This document shows positions 25,491-33,720 of a DNA stretch of 64,000 nt, one piece after another; position 1 is the stretch's first letter; the number at the start of each line of letters is the position of its first letter. The stretch spans positions 3,286,001 to 3,350,000 of the forward strand of contig NC_012108.1 in assembly GCF_000020365.1 (NCBI RefSeq), written 5' to 3'. The notes under the pieces are model-generated. The model was not told the origin of the DNA. It ran no database searches and saw only the letters and a program-made list of their open reading frames with translations. Source of the DNA: Desulforapulum autotrophicum HRM2. Its GTDB lineage: Bacteria; Desulfobacterota; Desulfobacteria; Desulfobacterales; Desulfobacteraceae. The position numbers and the translations under genes are program-made.

Positions 25491-26174
25491 AAACTCTTGT
25501 CGAAACATCATTGTGAAAGTCTCGACTTTAGAGCCCTCTTTGGTTTCCCTGACTGGAACATTGTAAACCAAAGGGGTTAGGATTTTTGCCCTTCCAGGCG
25601 TTAAGAAGCGCAGGCTGTTTGAGGACTTTAGCCCGCAGTTCCTGCGCTTTAGTCTGGAAGGGCAGAAATTCCCCCGACGTTTACCGTTCCGGTCAGGGTA
25701 ACCAAAGAGGGCGGAATGGTACTATCGCCTGCCCTGTATCATCGTGTTTCATATTTCGTTGTGTCCGCAGGACATGTGGGTTATATGAAACACTCACCGA
25801 AGCATTGTAAACAGAGGCGTTTCATCATTCGTTGTGGCCGGTGAAGATACCTCACTCCGGCCGTGCCGGTTTTATATGAAACTCGCTTCGACCGGCCGGC
25901 GGAAACGGGTGTTGCCCTTCACTCATTCTCGCAGGCCGTCCATGGCCTGCTCCGAGGGAAATAGCAACTCCTTGGACCTCGTGTCCACCGTTGCCATTTA
26001 ACCCGTTCAGGGCAACACCCGTTCCCACCGGCCTACTACTGTCGAGTTTCATGCTTCGTTGTGTCCGCCAGGACATGTGGGTTATATGAAACACTCTCCA
26101 AAGCATTGCAAACAGAGGCGTTTCATCATTCGTTGAGGCCGGAGCCATAACTCGCTCCGGCCGTGCCGGTTATA
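25491..26174 (+). repeat. Palindromic repeat family A, copy 2 (modules A-P-Q-R-P-Q)
   Basis: The longest copy in the window. Module A is at 25491-25750, P at 25746-25791, Q at 25819-25882, R at 25878-26050, a second P at 26046-26092 and a second Q at 26120-26174. Adjacent modules mostly share GTTTCAT or ATGAAAC ends, and a conserved spacer of about 28 nt (ACTCnCCnAAGCATTG-like) sits between P and Q. Module A arms: 25534-25559 with 25686-25711, then 25588-25597 with 25654-25663. Module R has an AACGGGTGTTGCCCT/AGGGCAACACCCGTT stem enclosing further hairpins. It ends 9 nt before the hipB start codon. Confidence 0.92.
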
Positions 26175-26183
26175 AAACAAATT

Positions 26184-26504
26184 ATGCTTACGCTTACAGA
26201 AAATAATATCTTAAAAAGATTGGGAGAACGCCTTAAACAAGCCCGACTTGAGCGTAATGATCCCCAAAAAGAATTTGCCTTCAGGATCGGTGTCTCAATA
26301 CCTACTTTATACAAAATGGAACAGGGACATCCATCCATATCATTGGGAATTTGGGCAAAGGCCTTATCTGTGCTTGGCAAACTTGACGACCTTGATCAGC
26401 TAATCGCTTCGGCAAACGCTCCTGGGAAATCCTTGTTTGAAAGATATGATGCCCAGCACAAGACAAAAAAACGTCAGCGGGCAGCAAGACGTCGCCATGA
26501 TTAA
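26184..26504 (+). CDS. hipB: HipB-like XRE-family antitoxin
   Basis: A 106-residue helix-turn-helix protein: LGERLKQARLERNDPQKEFAFRIGVSIPTLYKMEQGHPSISLGIW is a Cro/C1-type HTH, followed by a basic tail KTKKRQRAARRRH. Position and fold match the antitoxin/repressor of a hipBA-type module. The hipA-like frame starts inside its 3' end (8-nt overlap). There is no strong ribosome-binding site, and the ATG lies directly after the family A repeat, so the native promoter may have been displaced by the repeat. It appears intact while its toxin partner is broken. Confidence 0.8.
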   Translation: MLTLTENNILKRLGERLKQARLERNDPQKEFAFRIGVSIPTLYKMEQGHPSISLGIWAKALSVLGKLDDLDQLIASANAPGKSLFERYDAQHKTKKRQRAARRRHD

Positions 26505-27365
26505 GTTAAACGTCATGGTGACCCTCCCAGATGCTACAAGATTGCCCTGTGGAGAAATTGTTGCCACACCACCTGATTCCCAGGGGTTGGTCAAAGGGGC
26601 ATTTCGATATTCTAAGGCGTACCTTGACCATTCCCTTGCCTTTCCTTTAGATCCTGTAACATTGCCGATGATTTCCAAAGAATTTATTGCACAAAGCCCA
26701 GCAGGCGTTCACGCCGTATTCGAGGACGCATTGCCAGATGACTGGGAAAAAAACTGCTGATCCAAAAAGCAAAGCTTGGAAGGGGTGAACAGACCATTCC
26801 AAGGCTGCTTGCAATATTAGGAAAAAATGGGTTGGGGGCGCTCTCTTTTGTCTCAAGGCACAATTTGCCTGGTGAAAATTCATCGGCTGACATGGTTGAG
26901 TTAAAGGCACTTCTGGAGGCTGCTTTTCGATATGATTCCGGCCTGGAACTAAAAGAAAAGGAGTTACAATTATTATTTCGTGCGGGGAGTTCCCCTGGCA
27001 GAGCACGGCCTAAAGCGCTTATTCAAAAGGAAACAGGGTCCCTTTGGATTGCAAAATTTCCCAGCTGCAATGACAAGCTCGATGTGCTGCCCGATATTTA
27101 CGAACGAAGAGAGCATTCATTATCTTTTGATTTAAATTATTTGCCGCCGGACAAAGATGCTTTAAAGAACATGGCAAAACGGCAGAACATCAAAAATGCC
27201 GAGCAGATTATGGATGAGGTGTATGGGTCTGTTGCTCGGTGGCGCAATGTATTTCAGCAATATGGTGTTCCTGAATCTGACATACAGAGGCTTGAGTGGG
27301 GGATTCAGGAAAGGGGGCGGTTGGTTTACCCTTTTTTGTGGCAGGTTGAACCAGTGCCTTGTTGA
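26497..27365 (+). pseudogene. hipA: HipA-like kinase toxin, frameshifted and internally deleted
   Basis: The frame begins MIKLNVMVTLPDATRLPCGE, with the HipA N-terminal subdomain and the FEDALPDDW motif, then hits a stop at 26758-26760. The downstream frame (-1) resumes at once with LLIQKAKLGRGE and continues through SSPGRARPKALIQ and WIAKFPS, the N-lobe of HipA kinases. It then jumps from DKLDV straight to LPDIYERREHSLSFDL, which belongs near the HipA C-terminus. About 130-150 residues, including the catalytic and Mg-binding motifs, are missing; the break is at a short DV repeat that both sides share. The C-terminal MAKRQNIKNAEQIMDEVYGSVARW segment is kept. The product cannot be an active kinase. 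Confidence 0.82.
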
Positions 27366-29040
27366 AAAAATCAACATCCGTGCTGCACAAACCTTGAACT
27401 TCAAAACATTGTTCTTTTTTATTACGAATCGCGGCATTTTTTGTCAAAAACACATGGCCGGTCACGCTTGGGTAAAGTTTTGCCATAAACATCCAGTAGG
27501 CATTTTTTCCATACCCAATCCCGAACCAGTTCAGCAGGCCCTTACCGGAACCGGCAAACAGATGATGGTTGAACATCAGGCGGATAAACTCTTTTCGGAT
27601 GCAGGGGTCGGCAGGGTTAAAAGCGGGGCATGATTCAATGACAAGGCGGACCTGCCCCATGTTTCCCGGTTTTAAACGGGGAAGTTCCAGCCGGGTTCCC
27701 ACCACGATCTTTTTCTTGACAACCACCCCTTTGACAGGGGTTTGGTCCAGCATGTCCAGGGCCGTTGAAACAGCGGAACGGTCCCTGCGGTCAAGCAGGT
27801 CTCCGCAGGTGTACTCATCCCCGGATTCAAAAAGAAGGTCCATGGGCAAAACTGGCGGCCGGGGTAATCTATCCGGAAGGATCACGTAAATTTTTGCTTG
27901 TTTTTGCCGGAATCGAGTCATCACCCGGAAATATTTCTGGGTGGCACGAACCCTGGAGGTGGAGGGACTAAGGTCGATAAGAAGCTTGCAATGGGGCGAA
28001 TTCCACCCTTCAATCAAAACGTTTACCTGGATCAGGGTATCAATCTTTCCCCCCTCAAACGGATCAAGGAGTCTGGTCCTGGCGTTGCCCGGGGTTTCTC
28101 CCAGAATCAAGCCCGGAGGGGGGCAGCCGTCGGGCCTGTGCCTTTTTAAATAGGTGTGGAGATCATGGGCCTGCTGCCGTGAAGCACACACAATCAAACA
28201 CGGGATATCACGATTTTCTGGTGAATATCGAAAGATCTCCACTGTTTTAAAAAAAGGGGCGCTGGACATGATTCGCCCCAACAATTCCCTTTCAAAATCA
28301 CCGGCAAAAATTCGCACTCTGGATTTTCCTGCATCCACCTCTGCCACCCACACCCTTGCAGGTGCCAGAAGCCCAAGGGCAATGGCCTCCTTGAGGTCAA
28401 TTTCATAAATCTTGTCAGGATAAAAAAGGTCAACCCGCTTGTCATCGTTATAAGTGGGAGTAGCGGTCAACGCAATACGGACTGCCTGGGCTGAAAAAGC
28501 CCTGCTCAATGCCTTCTGGCGCAGCCTGGTCATGCTGTGATGGGCTTCATCCACAAAGACAAGGGCGGATCGGGCAAAGGCCCGGGGCAGTGTTCCCTGC
28601 TGTGAATGCCCCTGGAGGCTGCTGTAGGTGATCACGTTGATGCCGTTTTTGACAACACGCTTTTCCTCTCCGTAAAAAAGACCAATGGGGACGGAGCCAT
28701 TGAGCTGGGAAGAAAGGGATTCCACTGTCTGGAGGACAAGGGTTCTGGTGGGTACAACAATGGTTGCGGGCAGGGCTGTCAAGGCAATTATGTGGCCTGC
28801 AATTATGGTTTTTCCAGTGCGGGGCGGAAGGATGATCCTGCAACAGGGAGAAGAGAATTGTGGGTCAGGCCGGGTTGCAATATCCAGCAGATAGGCTGCA
28901 AATTTTTGAAGCACAGGAAACTGGTCGTTCCTGAGCTTGTATTTTATGTTGCCGCAGCAGTCAAAGAGATCGTCTATTTCCAGAAGACCTTCCGCACTTT
29001 TCATCAACAGGTCTGTTAAATCCAGATTATAGGCATCCAT
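27208..29040 (-). CDS. SF2 DEAD/DEAH-type helicase or ATPase
   Basis: A 610-residue superfamily 2 protein. It has Walker A LPPRTGKT (residues 71-78), motif Ia VVPTRTLVLQ, Walker B VDEAH (163-167), motif III ALTATPTYNDD, motif V LIEGWNSP, and an arginine-finger-type ATQKYFRVMTRFRQKQAK. The C-terminal ~180 residues do not match a domain I know. The ATG at 29040 is preferred: a start 28 codons earlier would pass through a relic of repeat module Q. The last ~50 codons overlap the antisense hipA remnant, so the native C-terminus may have been lost and replaced by read-through. A mobile or defence role is possible but there is no nuclease domain or partner gene. Confidence 0.75.
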   Translation of the reverse strand: MDAYNLDLTDLLMKSAEGLLEIDDLFDCCGNIKYKLRNDQFPVLQKFAAYLLDIATRPDPQFSSPCCRIILPPRTGKTIIAGHIIALTALPATIVVPTRTLVLQTVESLSSQLNGSVPIGLFYGEEKRVVKNGINVITYSSLQGHSQQGTLPRAFARSALVFVDEAHHSMTRLRQKALSRAFSAQAVRIALTATPTYNDDKRVDLFYPDKIYEIDLKEAIALGLLAPARVWVAEVDAGKSRVRIFAGDFERELLGRIMSSAPFFKTVEIFRYSPENRDIPCLIVCASRQQAHDLHTYLKRHRPDGCPPPGLILGETPGNARTRLLDPFEGGKIDTLIQVNVLIEGWNSPHCKLLIDLSPSTSRVRATQKYFRVMTRFRQKQAKIYVILPDRLPRPPVLPMDLLFESGDEYTCGDLLDRRDRSAVSTALDMLDQTPVKGVVVKKKIVVGTRLELPRLKPGNMGQVRLVIESCPAFNPADPCIRKEFIRLMFNHHLFAGSGKGLLNWFGIGYGKNAYWMFMAKLYPSVTGHVFLTKNAAIRNKKEQCFEVQGLCSTDVDFFNKALVQPATKKGKPTAPFPESPTQASVCQIQEHHIAEIHCATEQQTHTPHP

Positions 29041-29060
29041 GGGAAAAGGCCCTCTTTTGC

Positions 29061-29098
29061 ACAACCGGCACAGCCGGAGCGGGGTGTGGGCGCCGGCC
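29061..29098 (-). repeat. Degenerate module-Q relic of family A
   Basis: AACCGGCACAGCCGGAGCG followed by a GCCGGCC arm matches the reverse form of module Q in copy 1 (AACCGGCACGGCCGGAGCG, with GGCTCCGGCC as the second arm). It lies just upstream of the preferred helicase start, so it is probably leader sequence. Confidence 0.5.
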
Positions 29099-29176
29099 CT
29101 GGCGTCTGTGCTGACAGCCGTCATTTAATCCACACCGGGTAAAACCCCCTTCCCGCCCACTCCTGCCGATCCAGTT

Positions 29177-30283
29177 CTATAAAATAATATTCAAAATTCG
29201 CCGCAAAGGTTCAGCAGCCCCCCACAGCAGCTGATCGCCAACGGAAAAGGCCGTGAGATAGTCGTCGCCGATAGTCATTTTCCGGATACGTCCAACGGGC
29301 ACGGTCAGGGTGCCTGAGACAGCGGCAGGGGTGAGATCGGTGATGCTGGTCTCCTTGCGGTTGGGAACCACCTTGACCCAGTCGTTGTTGGCGGCGAGCA
29401 TGGACTCTATTTCACCAACAGGCACCTTTTTGTTCAGCTTGATGGTAAATGCCTGGCTGTGGCACCGCATGGAGCCGATCCTGATGCACTGGCCGTCAAT
29501 GGGGATGGGGTTGTCCGACCGGCCCAAAATCTTGTTGGTCTCCACAAACCCCTTCCACTCCTCCCGGGTCTGGCCGTTTTCCATGGCCCGGTCGATCCAG
29601 GGGATCAGGCTTGCGGCAAGGGGAACGCCCCAATTGTCGGTTGGAAAGGCCTTGGATCGTATGGTGTCGGTCACCTTCCGGTCAAGGTCGAGTATGGCCG
29701 ATGACGGGTCGTCCAGCAAACCGGCTGCCTGGTTGCCAATGGCTGCCATCTGGGCCACAAGCTCCTCCATGTTTTTTGCCCCTGCCCCGGATGCGGCCTG
29801 GTAGGTCATGGAGGTGATCCATTCAACCAGATTGTTCTCAAACAGCCCACCAAGGGCCATGAGCATGAGCGATACCGTGCAGTTGCCACCGATATAATTT
29901 TTGATTCCCCTGTCAAGGGCCTGGTCGATCACCCTTCTGTTCACAGGATCGAGCACGATGATGCTCTTGTCGTCCATTCTCAGGGTCGATGCCGCATCGA
30001 TCCAGTACCCCTTCCAGCCGTTCGCCGCTAGCTTTGGCCGCACAGCCTCGGTATAGGCACCACCCTGGCAGGAAAGAATGATATCCATTGACATGAGGGC
30101 ATCAATATCATGGGCGTCCACCAGGGGTGGGGCATCCACACCCACATCAGGTGCCTTCATCCCGGCCTGGGAGGTGGTGAAAAAAAGCGGGCTGAACCCC
30201 TTGAAATCTTCCTCTGCCATCATCCTTTCCATGAGCACCGACCCGACCATTCCCCGCCAGCCAACAATACCTACCTTCTTCAT
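29177..30283 (-). CDS. asd: Aspartate-semialdehyde dehydrogenase
   Basis: A 368-residue enzyme of the gamma-proteobacterial Asd type. It has the NADP motif [18 protein letters not shown], a CQGGAYTE segment, the catalytic Cys in [15 protein letters not shown], and a [15 protein letters not shown]-terminal substrate motif. It reduces aspartyl phosphate to aspartate semialdehyde for lysine/DAP, threonine and methionine synthesis. AAAGGAG precedes the ATG. It stands alone between the helicase gene and a broken regulator. Confidence 0.96.
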   Translation of the reverse strand: MKKVGIVGWRGMVGSVLMERMMAEEDFKGFSPLFFTTSQAGMKAPDVGVDAPPLVDAHDIDALMSMDIILSCQGGAYTEAVRPKLAANGWKGYWIDAASTLRMDDKSIIVLDPVNRRVIDQALDRGIKNYIGGNCTVSLMLMALGGLFENNLVEWITSMTYQAASGAGAKNMEELVAQMAAIGNQAAGLLDDPSSAILDLDRKVTDTIRSKAFPTDNWGVPLAASLIPWIDRAMENGQTREEWKGFVETNKILGRSDNPIPIDGQCIRIGSMRCHSQAFTIKLNKKVPVGEIESMLAANNDWVKVVPNRKETSITDLTPAAVSGTLTVPVGRIRKMTIGDDYLTAFSVGDQLLWGAAEPLRRILNIIL

Positions 30284-30357
30284 TGTTTACTCCTTTATTA
30301 TATTTTTCATGTAAAACGCTAAATCCATGATTTGTTCTGTTCAGAAACGTTTTACGC

Positions 30358-30499
30358 TTATACCGACAAAACCTTTTTAAGGTCAATACCATATTTTTCC
30401 ATGGAGTTTCCCAGGGTGCCCCTGTTGATGTTCAAAAACGCGGCCGCCCTTGTCTCTTTGGCCCTTGTCTGTTGAAGAGTCTGGAGTTGTTGCAAAACC
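30358..30499 (-). pseudogene. Relic of an NtrC-type regulator (C-terminal Fis-like HTH)
   Basis: The minus strand reads a stretch ending TRAAAFLNINRGTLGNSMEK followed by YGIDLKKVLSV and a stop. This is the C-terminal Fis-type helix-turn-helix of sigma-54 activators (compare the AA..L.I.RGTLR.K...YGI pattern). No AAA+ or receiver domain and no start codon lie upstream; the frame closes at a TAA near 30517-30519. It is a remnant of a deleted regulator gene that once faced the neighbouring histidine kinase. Confidence 0.65.
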
Positions 30500-30587
30500 G
30501 AATTAATTTACTTGAAAAATCAGATATATCCGATAGAATAAGATTCCAACCCCATAATACCGACAAAAAAAGAAATCCAGGAGATAT

Positions 30588-31400
30588 ATGCCGGAAGATT
30601 CCAAGGATAAAATAGAATTAAACAGGCTCAAAAACCAGATCAAAAAACTCAGGATTGCTAAGGAAAAGGCGGAAATCAAGGCAACGCTTGCCCACACCGG
30701 AAAAATGGAGGCCCTCTACACCATGGCAGGAGGGATTGCCCACGATTTCAACAACATTCTGTCGGCCATATTTGCCTATTCCCAGTTGGCAATCAACCAT
30801 ATTTCCGACCCGGAAAGGGCAAAAATAGATATTCGGCAAATCCAGAAGGCCGGCCAGAAGGCTTCGGATTTCACGGGGCAGATAATGTCGTTTTCCAGAC
30901 GAACAGGCTACAACAAAATCGCCATGCCAATTTCCAATGTGGTCAAAGAGGCCCTGGAACTGTTCAGTTCAACCAGCCCTGAAACCATTGAGATTGTGGA
31001 CAGCATCCATTCCAGCGCCTTGATCATGGCCGACCCCACAAGCATCCACCAACTCATGCTCAACCTTTGCACCAACGCCTTCCATGCCATGGCAAAAACC
31101 AGAGGCGTCCTGACCGTGGTCCTGACGGAAAGGGCCATTACCACGCCCCCCCCCATGTTTGCCACCCTTCAGCCGGGAAACTATCTTGAACTTACCGTGT
31201 CCGACACGGGCCACGGCATGGATTTACAAACCATGGAGAGAATATTTGAACCCTATTTCACCACAAAGAAGACAGGCCAGGGAACAGGCTTTGGCCTTGC
31301 ATTGGTCCACAGCATTGTAAAGGACCACGGGGGGGAGATCTTTGTTAAAAGTGAACCGGACAAAGGAACCCGGTTTCACCTTTTTTTTCCAATTATATGA
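30588..31400 (+). CDS. Soluble histidine kinase without sensor domain
   Basis: A 270-residue kinase: a short N-terminal coiled coil (residues 8-35), then the H box MAGGIAHDFNNILSAIFAYS with the phospho-His, an N box QLMLNLCTNAFHAM, a G1 box VSDTGHGMD, an F box IFEPYFTTK and a G2 box GTGFGLALVHSIV. There is no signal peptide, membrane segment or PAS domain, so it is cytoplasmic and depends on another protein for input. GGAG stands 4-8 nt before the ATG. The adjacent NtrC relic suggests its cognate regulator has been lost. The last codons overlap the end of the convergent PrkA-like gene by 8 nt. Confidence 0.87.
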   Translation: MPEDSKDKIELNRLKNQIKKLRIAKEKAEIKATLAHTGKMEALYTMAGGIAHDFNNILSAIFAYSQLAINHISDPERAKIDIRQIQKAGQKASDFTGQIMSFSRRTGYNKIAMPISNVVKEALELFSSTSPETIEIVDSIHSSALIMADPTSIHQLMLNLCTNAFHAMAKTRGVLTVVLTERAITTPPPMFATLQPGNYLELTVSDTGHGMDLQTMERIFEPYFTTKKTGQGTGFGLALVHSIVKDHGGEIFVKSEPDKGTRFHLFFPII

Positions 31401-33720
31401 ATTTGCCGGCAAGGTTGGAGTCTATGACATAAATGCACACCTCGTTGGCTCCCTGCTCGGTGTAGTTGAATTTCACCATCATATTATTGATGAGAAACTC
31501 CACGTCACTCCGGATACGCTTGTCATAGGTTTTAAAGCCTTCCGTGTCATAATCCTTGATGGCGCTCCTGAAGTTCTCGTTTTCCAGGAAAGGTTCTAAC
31601 ACCCTTTTTTTAAGATTGTGCACATAGCGTTCATGCAGTGAGTTAAACAGCCGGGTATCGGTAATATCCTTGCCTTCAACCATCATTTCCACGCTCAGGG
31701 CGTTGGTGGTATACTCCTTGAGGACATCAATGCGCATGATCTCACGGCGCTGCTGATCTGCATTGGCGGCAAAGAGCCTGTTTTCTATACTTTCGAGGTA
31801 GGCGTTGGTGATGTCAAGGACCTCGCCTGTGAACAGGCACTTTGCCGTGGAGCCGATCTCAAAGTTCACGGCCGAGATGTAATTCTTGACGTCCAGGGCG
31901 ATGCGATCCTCATTGTAGTAATAGAGAGATTCCTTGACCTGTTGGAGTACATTGTAATCGTACATTCGTAAAAGGGACTCAAGAAAACCAGCAGGGATCA
32001 GGCCCGCTCTCTCCTTCATGAGGTTGCGGAAGAACCGGCACAGTTCCGGCATGGTGATGAGGCTGTCTTCCTTTGCATGCATGGAATAGAACTGATCAAA
32101 GATGCGGATGGAATCCCGCCCTGAAAATCCGCTGCTCCCTTCGGTATTTGATTCCTCAATGATCCTGCGCCAGAGTTTGGCGGTCAGAGCCTTTCTGTCA
32201 TCGTCCTGGAGCCACTGGGGAGGCGCTCCCGAATAAATCTCCATCTTGAGCAGCATGAGATTCGCATCGCAGTAGCGCCGGTACTTTGCCGGATCGCCGA
32301 TCCATTCTAGCATCACGTCCGACTTTTCCTTGAGCCTTGAGCTGATCATTACCCTTGCAAAATTTTCCATGACCATGGGCAGAAAGCTGTCCATGACATG
32401 GCGGCCAAAGATGTTGGTCAGAACCTTGACCTCGGTCTCCACATCAAGGACATAGGGAATGTTGATATACTGAATCCGGTCGGAAAACGAAGGAAACTCC
32501 CTGATATTCTTCTTGTCTTCGGGATTCATCAACGCAAGAAACAACGAGTTGACGTTCTCCTCCAGATCTTCCACCTTGTGGATCGCCTCACTGATGATGT
32601 TATGAAGTTCGACCATGCGCTCGACGTTGTGGGACTTGATATCCATGAGGGCATAGACACCGTTGTTTGTCTTGGCAAATCTTGAATAGACGTAGTGGAT
32701 GAGATTGCTGTCACGGAACAGGTTATTGATCCGGGTCTGGAGCATGGGGTTGGTGATCACGTTGTTTTTAAGGGGTTTATCCCCGGGGTTAAAGACGGAT
32801 ATGCCCTTGCCCATGCGTCGGCTGAAAAAGTAGGGTCGCGCATAAAGCATGTTGAACACCTCTTCAATGCTTCCGAGACGCTCAAAAAGGGCCTGGTAGA
32901 TGGACGAACAGACGGTGCACGCCTCCTGGCTGAACACCCACTCATACTCTTTTTCAGTAAACAGCCGCCACTTGAACTCATCGTTTCGGATCAACTTGTC
33001 CAGCATCCCCCGGCGAAGGTGCTTGGGGATGATCAGCAAAGGATTGTCATGGGAAATGCAGGGAATCTCAAGACAGGCCTTGTCAACCCCGTGGTTCAGC
33101 TCATCCTCAACCGTCTGGTCGATCAGATCGGGATAGTGTCGTTCAAGGATGTGCACAAGCCTGTCAATGCTGCTGGTTCGTTCGGTCATACCCGGTTGGC
33201 CGAGTCGATTGACATCTATCCGCCACAGGGCCTCGTAACGCATACCCTCTTCGGTGTTGGCATAGGATTCAAATCTTTTCAAAAGGTTGTTCAAGAAGGT
33301 GCTCTTTCCACAACCGTGGGGGCCATGGAAGATGTAGATACGGTTCTGCTGGGCACCGTGGCGAAGCCCCTCCATGTGCTTCATCATGCGGTTGGCAAAC
33401 AATCGGTCTGCAAAATAGGGATTTTCAGACCCTTCCACAAAAAGTTTTGAGCAGTCGTAATAGGTGAAGTTAACCTCTCCTGAATCATCGGGGACGTCGC
33501 TGTTTGCCACCTTGACGTGGGAGAACATCATATCATAGAACACCTGAAAAATATTTCGAATCACCCGGGCCGGCTGCTTTTCAATGAGATCCAGAAACTG
33601 GATAAAGGTGAGGGGCTTTCGCTTTTCATGGCGGGCACCATCCTGATTTAAAAAGGCAGCTGCAATTTCTGCAGGCGTCTCATCGCTTGCCATCCCAAGG
33701 GATTTTTTATCCATCTCCAT
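31393..33720 (-). CDS. Second PrkA-type serine protein kinase/AAA protein
   Basis: A 775-residue protein with an AAA P-loop at residues 132-140 (FHGPHGCGKS), weak but recognisable co-linearity with PrkA (PrkA AAA domain, then a C-terminal kinase-like region), and a long helical C-terminal half. It differs from the canonical PrkA at the operon start in having about 40 additional N-terminal residues and inserted segments around residues 180-330, including a CTVC pair. Its ATG follows the spoVR stop immediately (TAAATG), so it is translationally coupled as the last gene of the operon. Its substrate and its relation to the first PrkA are unknown. Confidence 0.8.
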   Translation of the reverse strand: MEMDKKSLGMASDETPAEIAAAFLNQDGARHEKRKPLTFIQFLDLIEKQPARVIRNIFQVFYDMMFSHVKVANSDVPDDSGEVNFTYYDCSKLFVEGSENPYFADRLFANRMMKHMEGLRHGAQQNRIYIFHGPHGCGKSTFLNNLLKRFESYANTEEGMRYEALWRIDVNRLGQPGMTERTSSIDRLVHILERHYPDLIDQTVEDELNHGVDKACLEIPCISHDNPLLIIPKHLRRGMLDKLIRNDEFKWRLFTEKEYEWVFSQEACTVCSSIYQALFERLGSIEEVFNMLYARPYFFSRRMGKGISVFNPGDKPLKNNVITNPMLQTRINNLFRDSNLIHYVYSRFAKTNNGVYALMDIKSHNVERMVELHNIISEAIHKVEDLEENVNSLFLALMNPEDKKNIREFPSFSDRIQYINIPYVLDVETEVKVLTNIFGRHVMDSFLPMVMENFARVMISSRLKEKSDVMLEWIGDPAKYRRYCDANLMLLKMEIYSGAPPQWLQDDDRKALTAKLWRRIIEESNTEGSSGFSGRDSIRIFDQFYSMHAKEDSLITMPELCRFFRNLMKERAGLIPAGFLESLLRMYDYNVLQQVKESLYYYNEDRIALDVKNYISAVNFEIGSTAKCLFTGEVLDITNAYLESIENRLFAANADQQRREIMRIDVLKEYTTNALSVEMMVEGKDITDTRLFNSLHERYVHNLKKRVLEPFLENENFRSAIKDYDTEGFKTYDKRIRSDVEFLINNMMVKFNYTEQGANEVCIYVIDSNLAGKFI

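Noticed and set aside
25491-26174. Family A repeat considered as an insertion sequence, group II intron or retron
   Set aside because: No transposase or reverse transcriptase frame lies in any copy and no domain V-like or target-site duplication is evident; left as a structured repeat of unknown mobility.
27569-28408. Several plus-strand frames antisense to the helicase
   Set aside because: No ribosome-binding sites and no domain content, while the minus-strand frame has all SF2 motifs.
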